Assembly: GCA_903959905.1 (NCBI GenBank) | Contig: CAJBYO010000054.1 | Location: 23,077 to 87,076 of the forward strand | Length of the DNA stretch: 64,000 nucleotides | Direction: 5' to 3' | Origin: an uncultured Bacteroidales bacterium | GTDB taxonomy: Bacteria > Bacteroidota > Bacteroidia > Bacteroidales > FEN-979 | Shown: positions 36,344 through 45,544 of the stretch, piece after piece | Position numbering within the stretch: position 1 is the stretch's first letter | Layout: every line of letters begins with the position of its first letter | Notes under the pieces: generated by a model | The model's database searches: none | What the model was told of the DNA's origin: nothing | The model's input: only the letters and a program-made list of their open reading frames with translations | Made by a program: the position numbers and the translations under genes

Positions 36344-37387
36344 TTACAAGAAGCGTGTATTTCTGTAAGTCTTCCTGAATTTATCCGTATCAATTTTAAA
36401 GCAGTAGTTCAGCATGATTTCAAGGCCTCCGCTGTTATAGTGAGTCATGCCTGAAGTGCTGATGTCATATGCGAGGCCAACCTGAAGTCCTTTAATATAG
36501 AGGCCTGCAAGCACGGAAACAGCATCCTGGAAACGATAGCCGAGGCCACCGTAAAACTTGTTGTTGTATTTGAGCAGGGCACTTGCATTAAGTTGAAATA
36601 CAGCGCCGTCAAACATGATCTGGGCCGACGGGAGCAGTTCAAATGCAGGGCGTGAAGGAATTGTCCACTGGTAACCTCCATTGATGTAATAAGTCCTTCG
36701 CAACTGGTAGTTGGTTTTCTTGCCTTTGGTCTGTAAGATGTTTTCTGCGGAAATTCCGACATAATACTGGTCGGCAACTTTATAATAAACACCAAGTCCC
36801 ATGTCAACCGACATGTCACTCTTTTTTTCAGCCTGGCCCAGAACAGGGTCGTTTTCTTCAATCGGGTTGAATTTTGAAGCGTCATAGCTGATATTCAGCA
36901 GGCTTCCGTTCAGCCCGAACGACAAGTCACCTGACCAGGCTTCCATTTTATAGGCATACCCTAACTTCAGGACCACATTTTTAAAAGGTCCGATCTGATC
37001 CTGTGACAATGATCCGCCTATACCGCCGTGCAGTTTCCTGATCGGCGAATCGACCGTGAGCAGGAATGTTTGCGGCGCAGATTTTGTGCCGTCAGAATCT
37101 TTCCAACCCATCCATTGCTGGCGTACAAGCCCGGTGATGTTGATCCCTCCGCTCCCGCCTGCAAAAGCAGGGTTGGTAGCCATATTTGTAAACATGTAAT
37201 GGGTGATGAGGCTGGATTGCTGTGCAAATACAGTCATGCCTGCCTGGGAAACAAGCAGGATAAACAGAGGTAAAACTCTTATAATGTAATTCTTATAACA
37301 AAATAATTTCTGCAACGTCAGTAATGAGTTGTTAGGTTCATTCAAAAATCGGCATAAAAGTACATTTTTTTTTCTTACCACAACCAT
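36344..37387 (-). CDS. porP: T9SS outer-membrane protein PorP/SprF family
   Basis: Up to 347 residues. The mature segment begins QQSSLITHYMFTNMATNPAFAGGSGGINITGLVRQQW, the diagnostic PorP/SprF signature, and the rest is a 14-strand-like barrel (SVDMGLGVYYKVADQYYVGISAENIL). The ATG at 37387 puts about 33 polar residues before the signal helix; in-frame TTG codons at residues 15 and 25 (the latter at 37315) would give a normal signal peptide, so the start is uncertain. Its place immediately before gldKLMN reproduces the P. gingivalis porPKLMN order. Confidence 0.92.
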   Translation of the reverse strand: MVVVRKKNVLLCRFLNEPNNSLLTLQKLFCYKNYIIRVLPLFILLVSQAGMTVFAQQSSLITHYMFTNMATNPAFAGGSGGINITGLVRQQWMGWKDSDGTKSAPQTFLLTVDSPIRKLHGGIGGSLSQDQIGPFKNVVLKLGYAYKMEAWSGDLSFGLNGSLLNISYDASKFNPIEENDPVLGQAEKKSDMSVDMGLGVYYKVADQYYVGISAENILQTKGKKTNYQLRRTYYINGGYQWTIPSRPAFELLPSAQIMFDGAVFQLNASALLKYNNKFYGGLGYRFQDAVSVLAGLYIKGLQVGLAYDISTSGMTHYNSGGLEIMLNYCFKIDTDKFRKTYRNTRFL

Positions 37388-37522
37388 TCCTGGGCCAATT
37401 TAAACTCGGTCAAACCTGTGAAAAACCCCTTTAAGCGGGTTCATAATTGATTATACAACGATTTGACAGAAATGTTTCAAAGACTAACGCACTTTCATTT
37501 CCTGCATTGTGCTGCAATGAAA

Positions 37523-37530
37523 TATCTTTG
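37523..37530 (+). promoter_or_regulatory. Candidate -7 box (TATCTTTG) for the YitT gene
   Basis: TATCTTTGC matches the -7 consensus and lies 35 bases before the ATG at 37566. A TTG upstream is too close (13 bases) to be a standard -33 element. Confidence 0.4.
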
Positions 37531-37565
37531 CAACCTGATTCTTCTCAATTTTAAAAACAAGCACT

Positions 37566-38462
37566 ATGTCTGTTTCTCTCATCCGTGAAATTCCATTCTC
37601 AAAAAAATGGTTTATTTCTTACAGTCTGATCGTCACAGGGGCGATATTCCTTGCTGCCAGTTTTGTTCTTTTCATTACACCGTATAAAATTGTACCGGGC
37701 GGCGTTTATGGCATCTCAATCGTATTGCATTACCTGCTGGGTACCCCTGTGGGGCTTGTTGCCCTTTGCTTTGATATTCCGCTCACCCTGATCGGCATTA
37801 AATTCCTCGGGCCACGGTTTGGCATGAAAACGGTTGTCGGGTTCTCCCTTACTGCCGTGTTTACAGATACCCTTACATTTTTTTACGGGTTTGAGCCACT
37901 GGTTAAAGGAGATGCGCTGCTGTCATCAATTTTCGGGGGTGTTATGGCCGGTGTCGGACTCGGACTTATCTTCAAGGCAAGGGCCACCTCCGGCGGCAGT
38001 GACATTGTTGCCATGATCATTGCAAAATATACCAGGCTTCCACTTGGCATCCTGATGATTTATGTTGATTCGGTGATTGTCCTCATTGGCTTGCTGGTGT
38101 TTCGAGACTGGAAGATCCCCCTCTATTCATGGATCGTTATCTTCATCACCGGGAAGGTGATTGATATTGTACTGGAAGGCGTGAGCCGCGATAAAAGCCT
38201 GTTCATCATTTCCGATAAGCACGAAGAGATCCGCGACAAGATTCTGAACGAACTTGACCGGGGCGGAACATACATTGATGGCAAAGGAATGTACAATATG
38301 GCTGAAAAGCACATCATTTTTACAGTTGTCAGCCGCCGCGAACTTGGCCTTCTGCAGGAATACATCCACAAAATCGACCCCAAGGCATTCCTCACCGTGA
38401 CAGACGCTACAGAGATCCTGGGGGAGGGGTTTAAGTCATTGCGTGAGAAGGTGACGGAATAA
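37566..38462 (+). CDS. YitT family membrane protein (DUF161 + DUF2179)
   Basis: 298 residues. Five to six hydrophobic segments between residues 17 and 205 (ITGAIFLAASFVLFITPYKI, GVYGISIVLHYLLGTPVGL, GGVMAGVGLGLIFKARATSG) form the YitT membrane domain, followed by a soluble C-terminal DUF2179 domain (DKILNELDRGGTYIDGKGMY, VVSRRELGLLQEYI). The family is widespread and functionally uncharacterised. The gene stands alone, divergent from porP, and is followed by short tandem repeats before the convergent rseP. Confidence 0.88.
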   Translation: MSVSLIREIPFSKKWFISYSLIVTGAIFLAASFVLFITPYKIVPGGVYGISIVLHYLLGTPVGLVALCFDIPLTLIGIKFLGPRFGMKTVVGFSLTAVFTDTLTFFYGFEPLVKGDALLSSIFGGVMAGVGLGLIFKARATSGGSDIVAMIIAKYTRLPLGILMIYVDSVIVLIGLLVFRDWKIPLYSWIVIFITGKVIDIVLEGVSRDKSLFIISDKHEEIRDKILNELDRGGTYIDGKGMYNMAEKHIIFTVVSRRELGLLQEYIHKIDPKAFLTVTDATEILGEGFKSLREKVTE

Positions 38463-38465
38463 CTG

Positions 38466-38537
38466 GCGGACAAGCGGACGGGCGGACAAACGGACAGGCG
38501 GACAGGCGGACAAGCGGACAAGCGGACACGCGGACAA
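38466..38537. repeat. 8-bp tandem repeat array, nine units
   Basis: Nine uninterrupted units of consensus GCGGACAA in perfect 8-base register, starting four bases after the YitT stop. Units differ from consensus at one to two positions, mostly the last two bases. Not a multiple of three, so not protein-like. Confidence 0.95.
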
Positions 38538-38571
38538 TTGGCCGGATAACCTATGATCGCTCAATACTTTG

Positions 38572-38603
38572 CCATTTTGCCATTTCACCATTTTACCACT
38601 TCA
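38572..38603. repeat. 8-bp tandem repeat array (CCATTTYR), four units
   Basis: Units CCATTTTG, CCATTTCA, CCATTTTA and CCACTTCA in 8-base register, ending 10 bases before the rseP stop. The same unit type recurs at 50059-50090. Confidence 0.85.
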
Positions 38604-38613
38604 CCACCTTCTC

Positions 38614-39936
38614 TTAATTCTTAAACAACTTAATAATATCCTGCCCGTTCGCAAATATCAGTAATCCGAAAAGCAACACCATTCCCACGATTTGGGCATA
38701 TTCCATGAATTTATCGCTGGGTTTGCGCCGGAAGATGATCTCGTATAGCAGGAACATCACATGGCCGCCGTCAAGTGCCGGGATCGGCAGGATGTTGAGC
38801 ACTGCCAGCATGATGGAGATGATGGCCGTAAGCGACCAGAAGGCACCCCAGTCCCAGGTTGAAGGGAAAATGTTGCCGATGGTGATGAATCCTCCCACGG
38901 ATTCATAGGCCTTCTCCTGTGAGAACAGAAGTTTGATTGACTTTATATAATTTCCGGTCTGCTCAAAGGTTTTTGTGACCCCTGCCGGAATGGCCGTGAA
39001 AACATTGTAAGTCTTTGTTTTAAGGTTGAAATAATTTGAAGGCCCTTTGGGATAAACGCCGATCAGGCCTGCGGCCGGAACATTTACAGCCATTCGGAGC
39101 GTGTCTTTGCCACGAAGGACCATTACCTGCACCTTTTGATTTTTGAATTTCTGGACATAGGCCCTGAACTGGTCAAAATAGACAAGTACAGAGTCATTCA
39201 GCCCGATGATCCGGTCGTTCACTTTCATGCCGGCTGCTTCTGCCGGTGATCCGACAACAAATTTTCCTGCTTCAAAAGGAAACCTGACAGCGATAAAATC
39301 AGGCGACTTCTGCTTGATGAGCTTCCCGATAAATCCTTCGGGGATTGGCACATCCAGGTTCTGACCGTCGCGGATAACCTGCACGGATTTAGCCTCTTCA
39401 AGAATGATTGTTTTCGGTATGGAAGCAAAGTCCTCAACGGCTTTATTGTCAATCGCCTTGATAATATCACCGTTGCGGAGCCCCATTTCGTTGCCGATTG
39501 AATCAACAGAGATGCCGTATTTTACCTCTGATGCCGGGAGATACTGGTCGCCCCATGCGGCAAGCATGATCACATAGATTGCAAAAGCAAGGAGAATATT
39601 GACCGTTACCCCTCCCAGCATAACGATAAGCCGCTGCCATGCCGGTTTTGAACGGAGTTCCCAGGGTTGGGGCGGCAGTTTCATCTGCTCCTTGTCCATC
39701 GACTCATCAATCATCCCGGATATTTTCACATAACCACCCAGCGGGACCCATCCGATGCCGTATTCTGTATCGCCTTTTTTAAACTTGAAAAGCGAGAACC
39801 ACGGGTCAAAAAAGAGGTAGAATTTTTCAACCCTGATTTTAAAGATGCGGGCAGCAATATAATGTCCGAACTCGTGAAAGATCACAAGTATGGACAAGCT
39901 GAGAAGTAACTGGATGATTTTTATTACGATTTCCAT
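38614..39936 (-). CDS. rseP: Site-2 protease RseP (M50 zinc metalloprotease)
   Basis: 440 residues. The zinc motif HEFGH is at 21-25 within the first membrane helix and the third ligand region NILPIPALDGGHVMF near the C-terminus carries the LDG motif. Two PDZ-like regions lie in the periplasmic loop (SVDSIGNEMGLRNGDIIKAI and GSPAEAAGMKVNDRIIGL). It cleaves membrane-anchored anti-sigma factors or signal peptide remnants within the membrane. It is last in the M23-dxr-rseP operon, 20 bases after dxr; dxr-rseP adjacency is a common arrangement. Confidence 0.95.
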   Translation of the reverse strand: MEIVIKIIQLLLSLSILVIFHEFGHYIAARIFKIRVEKFYLFFDPWFSLFKFKKGDTEYGIGWVPLGGYVKISGMIDESMDKEQMKLPPQPWELRSKPAWQRLIVMLGGVTVNILLAFAIYVIMLAAWGDQYLPASEVKYGISVDSIGNEMGLRNGDIIKAIDNKAVEDFASIPKTIILEEAKSVQVIRDGQNLDVPIPEGFIGKLIKQKSPDFIAVRFPFEAGKFVVGSPAEAAGMKVNDRIIGLNDSVLVYFDQFRAYVQKFKNQKVQVMVLRGKDTLRMAVNVPAAGLIGVYPKGPSNYFNLKTKTYNVFTAIPAGVTKTFEQTGNYIKSIKLLFSQEKAYESVGGFITIGNIFPSTWDWGAFWSLTAIISIMLAVLNILPIPALDGGHVMFLLYEIIFRRKPSDKFMEYAQIVGMVLLFGLLIFANGQDIIKLFKN

Positions 39937-39956
39937 GCCTGATTCACTGTTACAAA

Positions 39957-41123
39957 TTAATACTGTTTTAAATTCAAGATATATTCATCCGCCTTTCTCA
40001 TGGTCTCGGTGTGCGACCCTACATAATCTTCGTAAAGCGGTTTGGCAATAAACGATACTGTGCTCATACAGTGTTCAATAACTTCCGGAATACCAAGGAA
40101 ACTGATCCGGTCGCTGAGAAAAGCGCTGACGGCGATTTCATTGGCTGCATTCAGGATGCAGGGCATATTTCCGCCACTGCCTAAAGCCTCGTATGCCAGT
40201 GCAAGGCACCTGAACAGTTCTTTGTCGGGTGCGCTGAATGACAGTTGAGGATAGTCAGTGAAGCTGAACCTGGGAAATGACGTCTGAACCCGCCGGGGGA
40301 AGTTCAGGGCAAAGTGGATCGGAAGTTTCATGTCGGGCAGGCCCAGTTGTGCTTTGATGGATCCGTCAATGAACTGTACCATGGAGTGTACCACCGACTG
40401 TGGATGGATGACTACATCAATCTGACCGGGCTGCAGGTTAAAAAGCCACCGTGCCTCAATAACCTCCAGGCCTTTATTCATCATGGAGGCAGAATCGATG
40501 GTGATTTTATCACCCATTTTCCAGTTCGGGTGTTTCAGGGCATGTTCCTTTGTAATGCCGGCCAGTTGGTCCCTTGTCCTGCCGTGGAAAGGTCCGCCTG
40601 AAGCGGTCAGGTAGATTTTCTCAACGCTTCCGGCCTGCTCTCCGGCAAGGCACTGGAATATGGCAGAATGTTCAGAATCAACGGGTAAAACCATCACATT
40701 CATGCGGTATGCTTCAGCCATGACAAGATCACCTGCGATTACCAGCGTCTCTTTGTTGGCCAGTGCAACATGTTTCCCGGCCCTGATGGCATTCAGCGTG
40801 GGTTTCAGTCCGGCGTAACCTACAAGTGCAGTCAGAACCAGGTCAATCCCCTCCATTTCAACCACCTGGGCAATTGAATCCTGGCCGGCAAATACTTTCA
40901 CCGGCACGTTTTTCAAGGCGTCTGCCACCTTTGCATAGCATTTTTCATTCCCGATAACCACTGCATTGGGACAAAACTCAATTGCCTGCTGAATAAGCAG
41001 GTCGCAGTTTCCATGGGCTGTAAGCACCTCGATGCAGAACAGTTCCGGAAAAGCGCGAACCACGTCGAGTGCCTGGGTACCTATGCTCCCCGTTGATCCT
41101 AATATGGCAAGGTGTTTTTTCAA
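39957..41123 (-). CDS. dxr: 1-deoxy-D-xylulose 5-phosphate reductoisomerase
   Basis: 388 residues. NADPH-binding motif GSTGSIGTQALDVV at 9-22; the substrate/metal site includes LPVDSEHSAIFQCL, LTASGGPFH and DSASMMNKGLEVIEARWLF. It catalyses the committed step of the methylerythritol phosphate route to isoprenoids, so the organism uses the MEP pathway. It lies 16 bases after the M23 peptidase gene and 20 bases before rseP. Confidence 0.97.
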   Translation of the reverse strand: MKKHLAILGSTGSIGTQALDVVRAFPELFCIEVLTAHGNCDLLIQQAIEFCPNAVVIGNEKCYAKVADALKNVPVKVFAGQDSIAQVVEMEGIDLVLTALVGYAGLKPTLNAIRAGKHVALANKETLVIAGDLVMAEAYRMNVMVLPVDSEHSAIFQCLAGEQAGSVEKIYLTASGGPFHGRTRDQLAGITKEHALKHPNWKMGDKITIDSASMMNKGLEVIEARWLFNLQPGQIDVVIHPQSVVHSMVQFIDGSIKAQLGLPDMKLPIHFALNFPRRVQTSFPRFSFTDYPQLSFSAPDKELFRCLALAYEALGSGGNMPCILNAANEIAVSAFLSDRISFLGIPEVIEHCMSTVSFIAKPLYEDYVGSHTETMRKADEYILNLKQY

Positions 41124-41139
41124 AGAGATATCACGTAAA

Positions 41140-42030
41140 TCAAAAGGTTATATATTCTTTAGGATCCACCGGATTTCCATCGCTCCATAATTCAAAATGA
41201 AGATGGGGGCCGGTAACAAGTTCACCCGTTTCACCAATAATAGCAATTGGTTCACCTGCGATAACATAATCTCCGACCTTTTTGAGGATGGCAGAGTTGT
41301 GCTTATACACGGACACGATGTTGCGTGAGTGCTGAACAGCAATCACATATCCCGTTTCCAGTGTCCAGCTGCTGAGAATGACTGTTCCGTCAAGCACCAC
41401 TTTTACAGCTTCATTCTGCTTGGAAACGATGTCAATTCCGTAATGTTTCAGCGCAGGGTTGAACATGTTCGTGATGATTCCCTTGAGGGGCGTGAACAGA
41501 AGCACCCCGCCAATGGAAGATTTTTTCGGGACGGGGCTTTCAATGGCTTCATTCTTATATAAGTTATACCTGGTTTGGTTTTCCACCTCCAGCCGTAGCA
41601 GTGAATCCTCGGCAGACCGTTTCATTTTTATATTGCTGTAACGCTTCAAGCTGTCGCCGGCAACAGGCTTTTCATTGGTGAAGTCCTTTCCGTTGATGAC
41701 ATCCCTGAGATTACTGATGAACTGTTCTTTTGCAACAAGGTCGCGTTCAATGGAATCGGTTTTCAGCTGAAGTTTGTATAAACGTTTTGTAAGGCCCACA
41801 TTGGTATACCCGGGAATGTATTCACGCAGCGGGGTGAAGGCAATCAGTACACTTGTAAGGAATATCAGGATGATCACAAGGGTACCCAGGGCGATGAATA
41901 CATTCATCCTTGAGAGCCTGAATGTGAACCGCTCCTCAAGGGTATCGTCAGTCATGAAAACAAGGCGGTATTTATTACGCCATCTTTCAGTCCACTTTAC
42001 CTTTTTCCTGTCTTTTCTTTCCGTTGCCAT
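41140..42030 (-). CDS. M23 family peptidoglycan metallopeptidase (LytM-like)
   Basis: 296 residues. A Lys/Arg-rich cytoplasmic N-terminus (about 1-42) is followed by one transmembrane helix (49-69), a coiled-coil segment (86-115) and a C-terminal LytM domain. Zinc ligands appear in HYGID (HxxxD) and GPHLHFELW (HxH), so it should be catalytically active, cleaving stem peptides, unlike degenerate activators such as EnvC. It heads the operon with dxr and rseP. A GATCTTTG sequence upstream on the minus strand could be a weak -7 box. Confidence 0.92.
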   Translation of the reverse strand: MATERKDRKKVKWTERWRNKYRLVFMTDDTLEERFTFRLSRMNVFIALGTLVIILIFLTSVLIAFTPLREYIPGYTNVGLTKRLYKLQLKTDSIERDLVAKEQFISNLRDVINGKDFTNEKPVAGDSLKRYSNIKMKRSAEDSLLRLEVENQTRYNLYKNEAIESPVPKKSSIGGVLLFTPLKGIITNMFNPALKHYGIDIVSKQNEAVKVVLDGTVILSSWTLETGYVIAVQHSRNIVSVYKHNSAILKKVGDYVIAGEPIAIIGETGELVTGPHLHFELWSDGNPVDPKEYITF

Positions 42031-42181
42031 GTATCACAAACTGATCCTGAAAACGCTGCAAAGATCGGAAAATTATATGATCTCACAACTTCCGCTCAAT
42101 CTGCATCCGGTCAAAGCCCTCATTAATTCCGGTAACTGTGATTTTTAAACAACCACTGACTGTTTATTCAAAAATTTAAAA

Positions 42182-42189
42182 TATTTTTG
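42182..42189 (+). promoter_or_regulatory. Candidate -7 box (TATTTTTG) for sprE/porW
   Basis: Fits TAnnTTTG, 39 bases before the TTG start at 42229. The surrounding sequence is AT-rich, so chance is possible. Confidence 0.3.
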
Positions 42190-42228
42190 TAAAATTATAG
42201 TTATTACTGTTTAAAGTTAGCTGTTGTT

Positions 42229-44904
42229 TTGAGATCGACGAAGATATATTCCCTCGCCGCATTGATTCTGATTTTATCGGGGTCAATCTTTTTTAGTTCC
42301 TGTTCCACCAAGAAAAACACATTTGTTCGCAGAACCTACCATAACCTGACTGCGCACTACAACGTGTATTGGAATGGCATGGACAATATGCGTCAGGGGC
42401 TCAAGGAATATCATGCCGGACTGAAAGATAACTATGCCCTGGTATTGCCTGTGTACTACTATGGCGACAAGAACAGCGCCACCAAGATGTCGCAGTATGC
42501 CGACATCGCCATCAAAAAAGCTTCCAAAGCCATCAACAAGCATTCCATGGTCTTCAACCGGAAAGAATATAACCGGTGGATGGATGACAGTTACCTCCTC
42601 ATCGGCAAAAGTTATTTCTATAAGCAGGATTACCCGATGGCCCGCCGTACGTTTGAATTTGTGATTAAAACGTATAACGAGAATGAGCTCAAATACGAGG
42701 CGATGCTGTGGCATGCCAGGGCAAGCATCCAGATCGGGGATTTTAACCGGGCTGAGCCGATGCTCGACATGTTGCAGAGTAAAATAAACAAGGGAGATGC
42801 CCCTCAGAAGTATGAAACCGAACTGAACCTGGTGTATGCACACTTCTTTATCATGCAGAAGAATTATGAAGCTGCCGTGCCGTATATCAACAGGGCCCTT
42901 GAACTCAAGCCTTCCGCGCAGATGTATACGCGGTGCGAGTTCATCCTGGGGCAGATCCACCAGCTCAACGGCGATATCACTGAGGCTTCGAGGAATTATG
43001 CTTATGTGATCAAGCATGCCAAGTCGTACGACATGGAATTCAATGCCAAGATCAACCTGGCGCAATGTTATGATGCAAAAAGCGGCGACCGCGAATTTAT
43101 CGTCAAGAAACTTACCAAGATGCTGAAGGACGATAAGAACAAAGACTACCAGGACCAGATTTACTATGCACTTGCCCATATTGCCATGAAGGACTCTGAC
43201 TCGGCTATGGCAATTGATTATTATAAAAAGTCGGTGAGCACCAGCAAAACCAATAATTACCAGAAGGCCATCTCTTCCCTTGAACTTGCAGATATTTTCT
43301 TCGGGGTTCGCAATTACCCGATATCCCAGGCTTATTATGACAGCACCATGCAGTTCCTCCCGAAGGATTATCCCGGGTACAAAGAGTTGTTCCTGAGAAC
43401 CCAGACATTAACGGACCTGGTGAAGAACCTCCAGGTCATTCAACGCCAGGACAGCCTCCAGAAACTGGCCACATTGTCCAAGGATGAGCTCAACAGGGTC
43501 ATTGACGGGATCATCAGCAAACTCGTTGAAGAGGAAATGAAAAAGCAGATGGCTGAACAGCAGATGCGTGAAAGTCAAATCCTGTATGGGCAGGGAACAG
43601 GACAGGATCAGCAAACCACCAGCTCCACCCAGGGGCGTTGGTATTTCTACAACCCCACCACCATGTCGAGCGGTTTTTCCACCTTCATGCGGAAATGGGG
43701 GCAGCGGAAACAGGAAGACAACTGGTTCCTGACCAATAAAACAGTGTCAAATTTCGGCAATGAAACGGTGCTTGTTGATTCCATCCCGGGAGAAGCCGGT
43801 GATACCACCAAGGGAGGTAAAAAAGGACTTGCAAAATCCAAAAACCCCAAGGACAGGGCCTATTATATGCCGGATATTCCCTTTACAAAGGAAAAGGTAA
43901 ATGCATCGAACGACATGATCATTGAGGCCTATTACCAGGCCGGGTTTATTTTTGTGGAGGGGCTTGGTGATTACGGAAATGCGACTGAAACATTTGAAAC
44001 CCTGCAAAGCCGGTTTCCAGGCAACAAGTACAAGGTTCAGACTGCCTATGAATTATGGCAGTTGTATACCCATCTTCAGAATCAGCCTAAAGCCGATGAA
44101 TATAAAAATCTGATACTGACCCTTTACCCGGAGAGCGATTATGCAAAGCTGCTGGTAAACCCTAACTATTACAAGGAGATCAATGCAAGGCAGTCGGAAG
44201 CCTCAAAATTGTATAACGACACCTACAAGGCGTTTTCCAGCCAGCAATATTATATGGTCATTAACAATGCCGATATTGCTAGGGTCAAGTTCAAATCAGA
44301 TTCAGTGCTGATGCCGAAGTTTGATTACATGCGTGCCCTGGCCCTCGGGAAAATTGAGATTGTGGATTCGCTTGTGACTGCGATGACCAAAGTAATCAAA
44401 GATTATCCCAAAAGCAAGGTTCGCCCCATGGCAGAAAACGTACTCGCATTCCTCGGAACCCAGAAAGACGCCAAGGGGCAGCCTATTGCAACAGATTCTG
44501 TAACTGTTGCCGACAATACGGAAAAACTTTACAAGTATGATCCGAATGCCATGCATTTCTACATCCTGGTGGTGAAGGATGAACTGGTGGATGTGGATGC
44601 ACTGAAGATTAAGATCTCTGACTACAATGCCAAGTTCCACGACCTGCAAAACCTGATGGTCAACAGCCTGATGCTTGACAACGGCAGGCAAATGATCACG
44701 GTGAATAACTTTGATAACAGCGAAACGGCGATGACCTATTTTATGGGCATCCTGAACAGCAAATATATATTTACCAAGCTTGAGAACGCGGGTGAGTATT
44801 TCAATTTTGTCATCTCTGTTGAGAATTATCCGATTCTTTATAAGAATAAGGATGTTCAGCAATACCTGCGTTTCTTTGAGAAGAACTATCCCGCACTTAA
44901 TTAA
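42229..44904 (+). CDS. sprE: T9SS-associated TPR lipoprotein SprE/PorW
   Basis: 891 residues starting at TTG (no better start exists, and it gives an ideal lipoprotein signal, SIFFSSC with Cys25). The sequence right after the lipidated Cys, STKKNTFVRRTYHNLTAHYNVYWNG, is characteristic of SprE. Tetratricopeptide hairpins fill residues 100-400 (YLLIGKSYFYKQDYPMARRT, AMLWHARASIQIGDFNRAEP) and 560-640. In Flavobacterium SprE and in Porphyromonas PorW are needed for T9SS function and are thought to bridge the GldKN ring and the Sov translocon. It is unlinked to the core operon by about 5 kb, as is common. Confidence 0.88.
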   Translation: MRSTKIYSLAALILILSGSIFFSSCSTKKNTFVRRTYHNLTAHYNVYWNGMDNMRQGLKEYHAGLKDNYALVLPVYYYGDKNSATKMSQYADIAIKKASKAINKHSMVFNRKEYNRWMDDSYLLIGKSYFYKQDYPMARRTFEFVIKTYNENELKYEAMLWHARASIQIGDFNRAEPMLDMLQSKINKGDAPQKYETELNLVYAHFFIMQKNYEAAVPYINRALELKPSAQMYTRCEFILGQIHQLNGDITEASRNYAYVIKHAKSYDMEFNAKINLAQCYDAKSGDREFIVKKLTKMLKDDKNKDYQDQIYYALAHIAMKDSDSAMAIDYYKKSVSTSKTNNYQKAISSLELADIFFGVRNYPISQAYYDSTMQFLPKDYPGYKELFLRTQTLTDLVKNLQVIQRQDSLQKLATLSKDELNRVIDGIISKLVEEEMKKQMAEQQMRESQILYGQGTGQDQQTTSSTQGRWYFYNPTTMSSGFSTFMRKWGQRKQEDNWFLTNKTVSNFGNETVLVDSIPGEAGDTTKGGKKGLAKSKNPKDRAYYMPDIPFTKEKVNASNDMIIEAYYQAGFIFVEGLGDYGNATETFETLQSRFPGNKYKVQTAYELWQLYTHLQNQPKADEYKNLILTLYPESDYAKLLVNPNYYKEINARQSEASKLYNDTYKAFSSQQYYMVINNADIARVKFKSDSVLMPKFDYMRALALGKIEIVDSLVTAMTKVIKDYPKSKVRPMAENVLAFLGTQKDAKGQPIATDSVTVADNTEKLYKYDPNAMHFYILVVKDELVDVDALKIKISDYNAKFHDLQNLMVNSLMLDNGRQMITVNNFDNSETAMTYFMGILNSKYIFTKLENAGEYFNFVISVENYPILYKNKDVQQYLRFFEKNYPALN

Positions 44905-44928
44905 GCAACCGTGTTTAAATCAGTATTT

Positions 44929-45333
44929 ATGTCAAAAAACAGAGAACCCGAAATGCCTACCATCAACATACTGGGTCCCGGTGCTGTTGTGAAAGGTGAA
45001 ATTCAAGTAAATGGTGATTTCAGGATAGATGGAACACTGAATGGCAGCATTCAGTGCAAGGGCAAAATAGTTGTGGGACCCACCGGCAGGATTGATGGTG
45101 AGATACAGTGCCAGAACGCTGATTTTTCAGGTGAAGTGACAGCGACAGTCAAGGTGGCAGAGCTCCTGACATTGAAAGAAACTGCCCGTTTCAGTGGCGA
45201 CATTACCACGGGAAAACTTGCCATTGAACCTGGCGCGAAATTCTCTGGAACCTGTAAAATGGAACAACCGGGTTCAAAGGATATTAAGTTCCCTCCTGCA
45301 ACCAATGAAAACCGACCCGCGGAAAAACCTTAA
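44929..45333 (+). CDS. Bactofilin family cytoskeletal protein
   Basis: 134 residues from the ATG at 44929; a GTG 18 bases upstream is an alternative but would add MFKSVF without support. The core is the polymer-forming bactofilin beta-helix with repeated turns (VKGEIQVNGDFRIDGTLNG, GPTGRIDGEIQC, LKETARFSGDITTGKLAIEP). Bactofilins assemble nucleotide-free filaments that organise cell-wall or membrane machinery. The stop overlaps the AtpZ start by 29 bases, so the two genes are coupled. Confidence 0.92.
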   Translation: MSKNREPEMPTINILGPGAVVKGEIQVNGDFRIDGTLNGSIQCKGKIVVGPTGRIDGEIQCQNADFSGEVTATVKVAELLTLKETARFSGDITTGKLAIEPGAKFSGTCKMEQPGSKDIKFPPATNENRPAEKP

Positions 45334-45514
45334 TGACTATGCCCGCTATTCAGGCATGGCAGTTCAGATGCTGGTAATCATCCTCGCAGGTGTTTTTGCC
45401 GGATATAAATTAGACCAATGGCTTCAGATCCGGCCGGTTCTTACAGTAATCTTTTCAATTGTTTCCGTTGCCCTCTCCATATATATCGTCACAAGAGACT
45501 TGCTGCGTAAATGA
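45305..45514 (+). CDS. atpZ: AtpZ-like F0F1 ATP synthase accessory protein
   Basis: 69 residues from the ATG at 45305, chosen because MKTDPRKNLNDYARYSGMA is the family start; a longer frame reaching into bactofilin is only an extension. Two transmembrane helices (about 20-38 and 44-62), AVQMLVIILAGVFAGYKLDQ and VLTVIFSIVSVALSIYIV, fit the AtpZ/AtpI family linked to ATP synthase assembly or Mg2+/Ca2+ handling. It overlaps bactofilin by 29 bases. No ATP synthase subunit gene follows. Confidence 0.82.
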   Translation: MKTDPRKNLNDYARYSGMAVQMLVIILAGVFAGYKLDQWLQIRPVLTVIFSIVSVALSIYIVTRDLLRK

Positions 45515-45544
45515 TCAGTACCTTTGATAATCTATACATTTAAC

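Noticed and set aside
38123..38521. Minus-strand open frame with Pro-Pro-Val-Arg-Leu repeats over the octamer array
   Set aside because: Antisense to the YitT gene; its repetitive start is only the translated octamer array.
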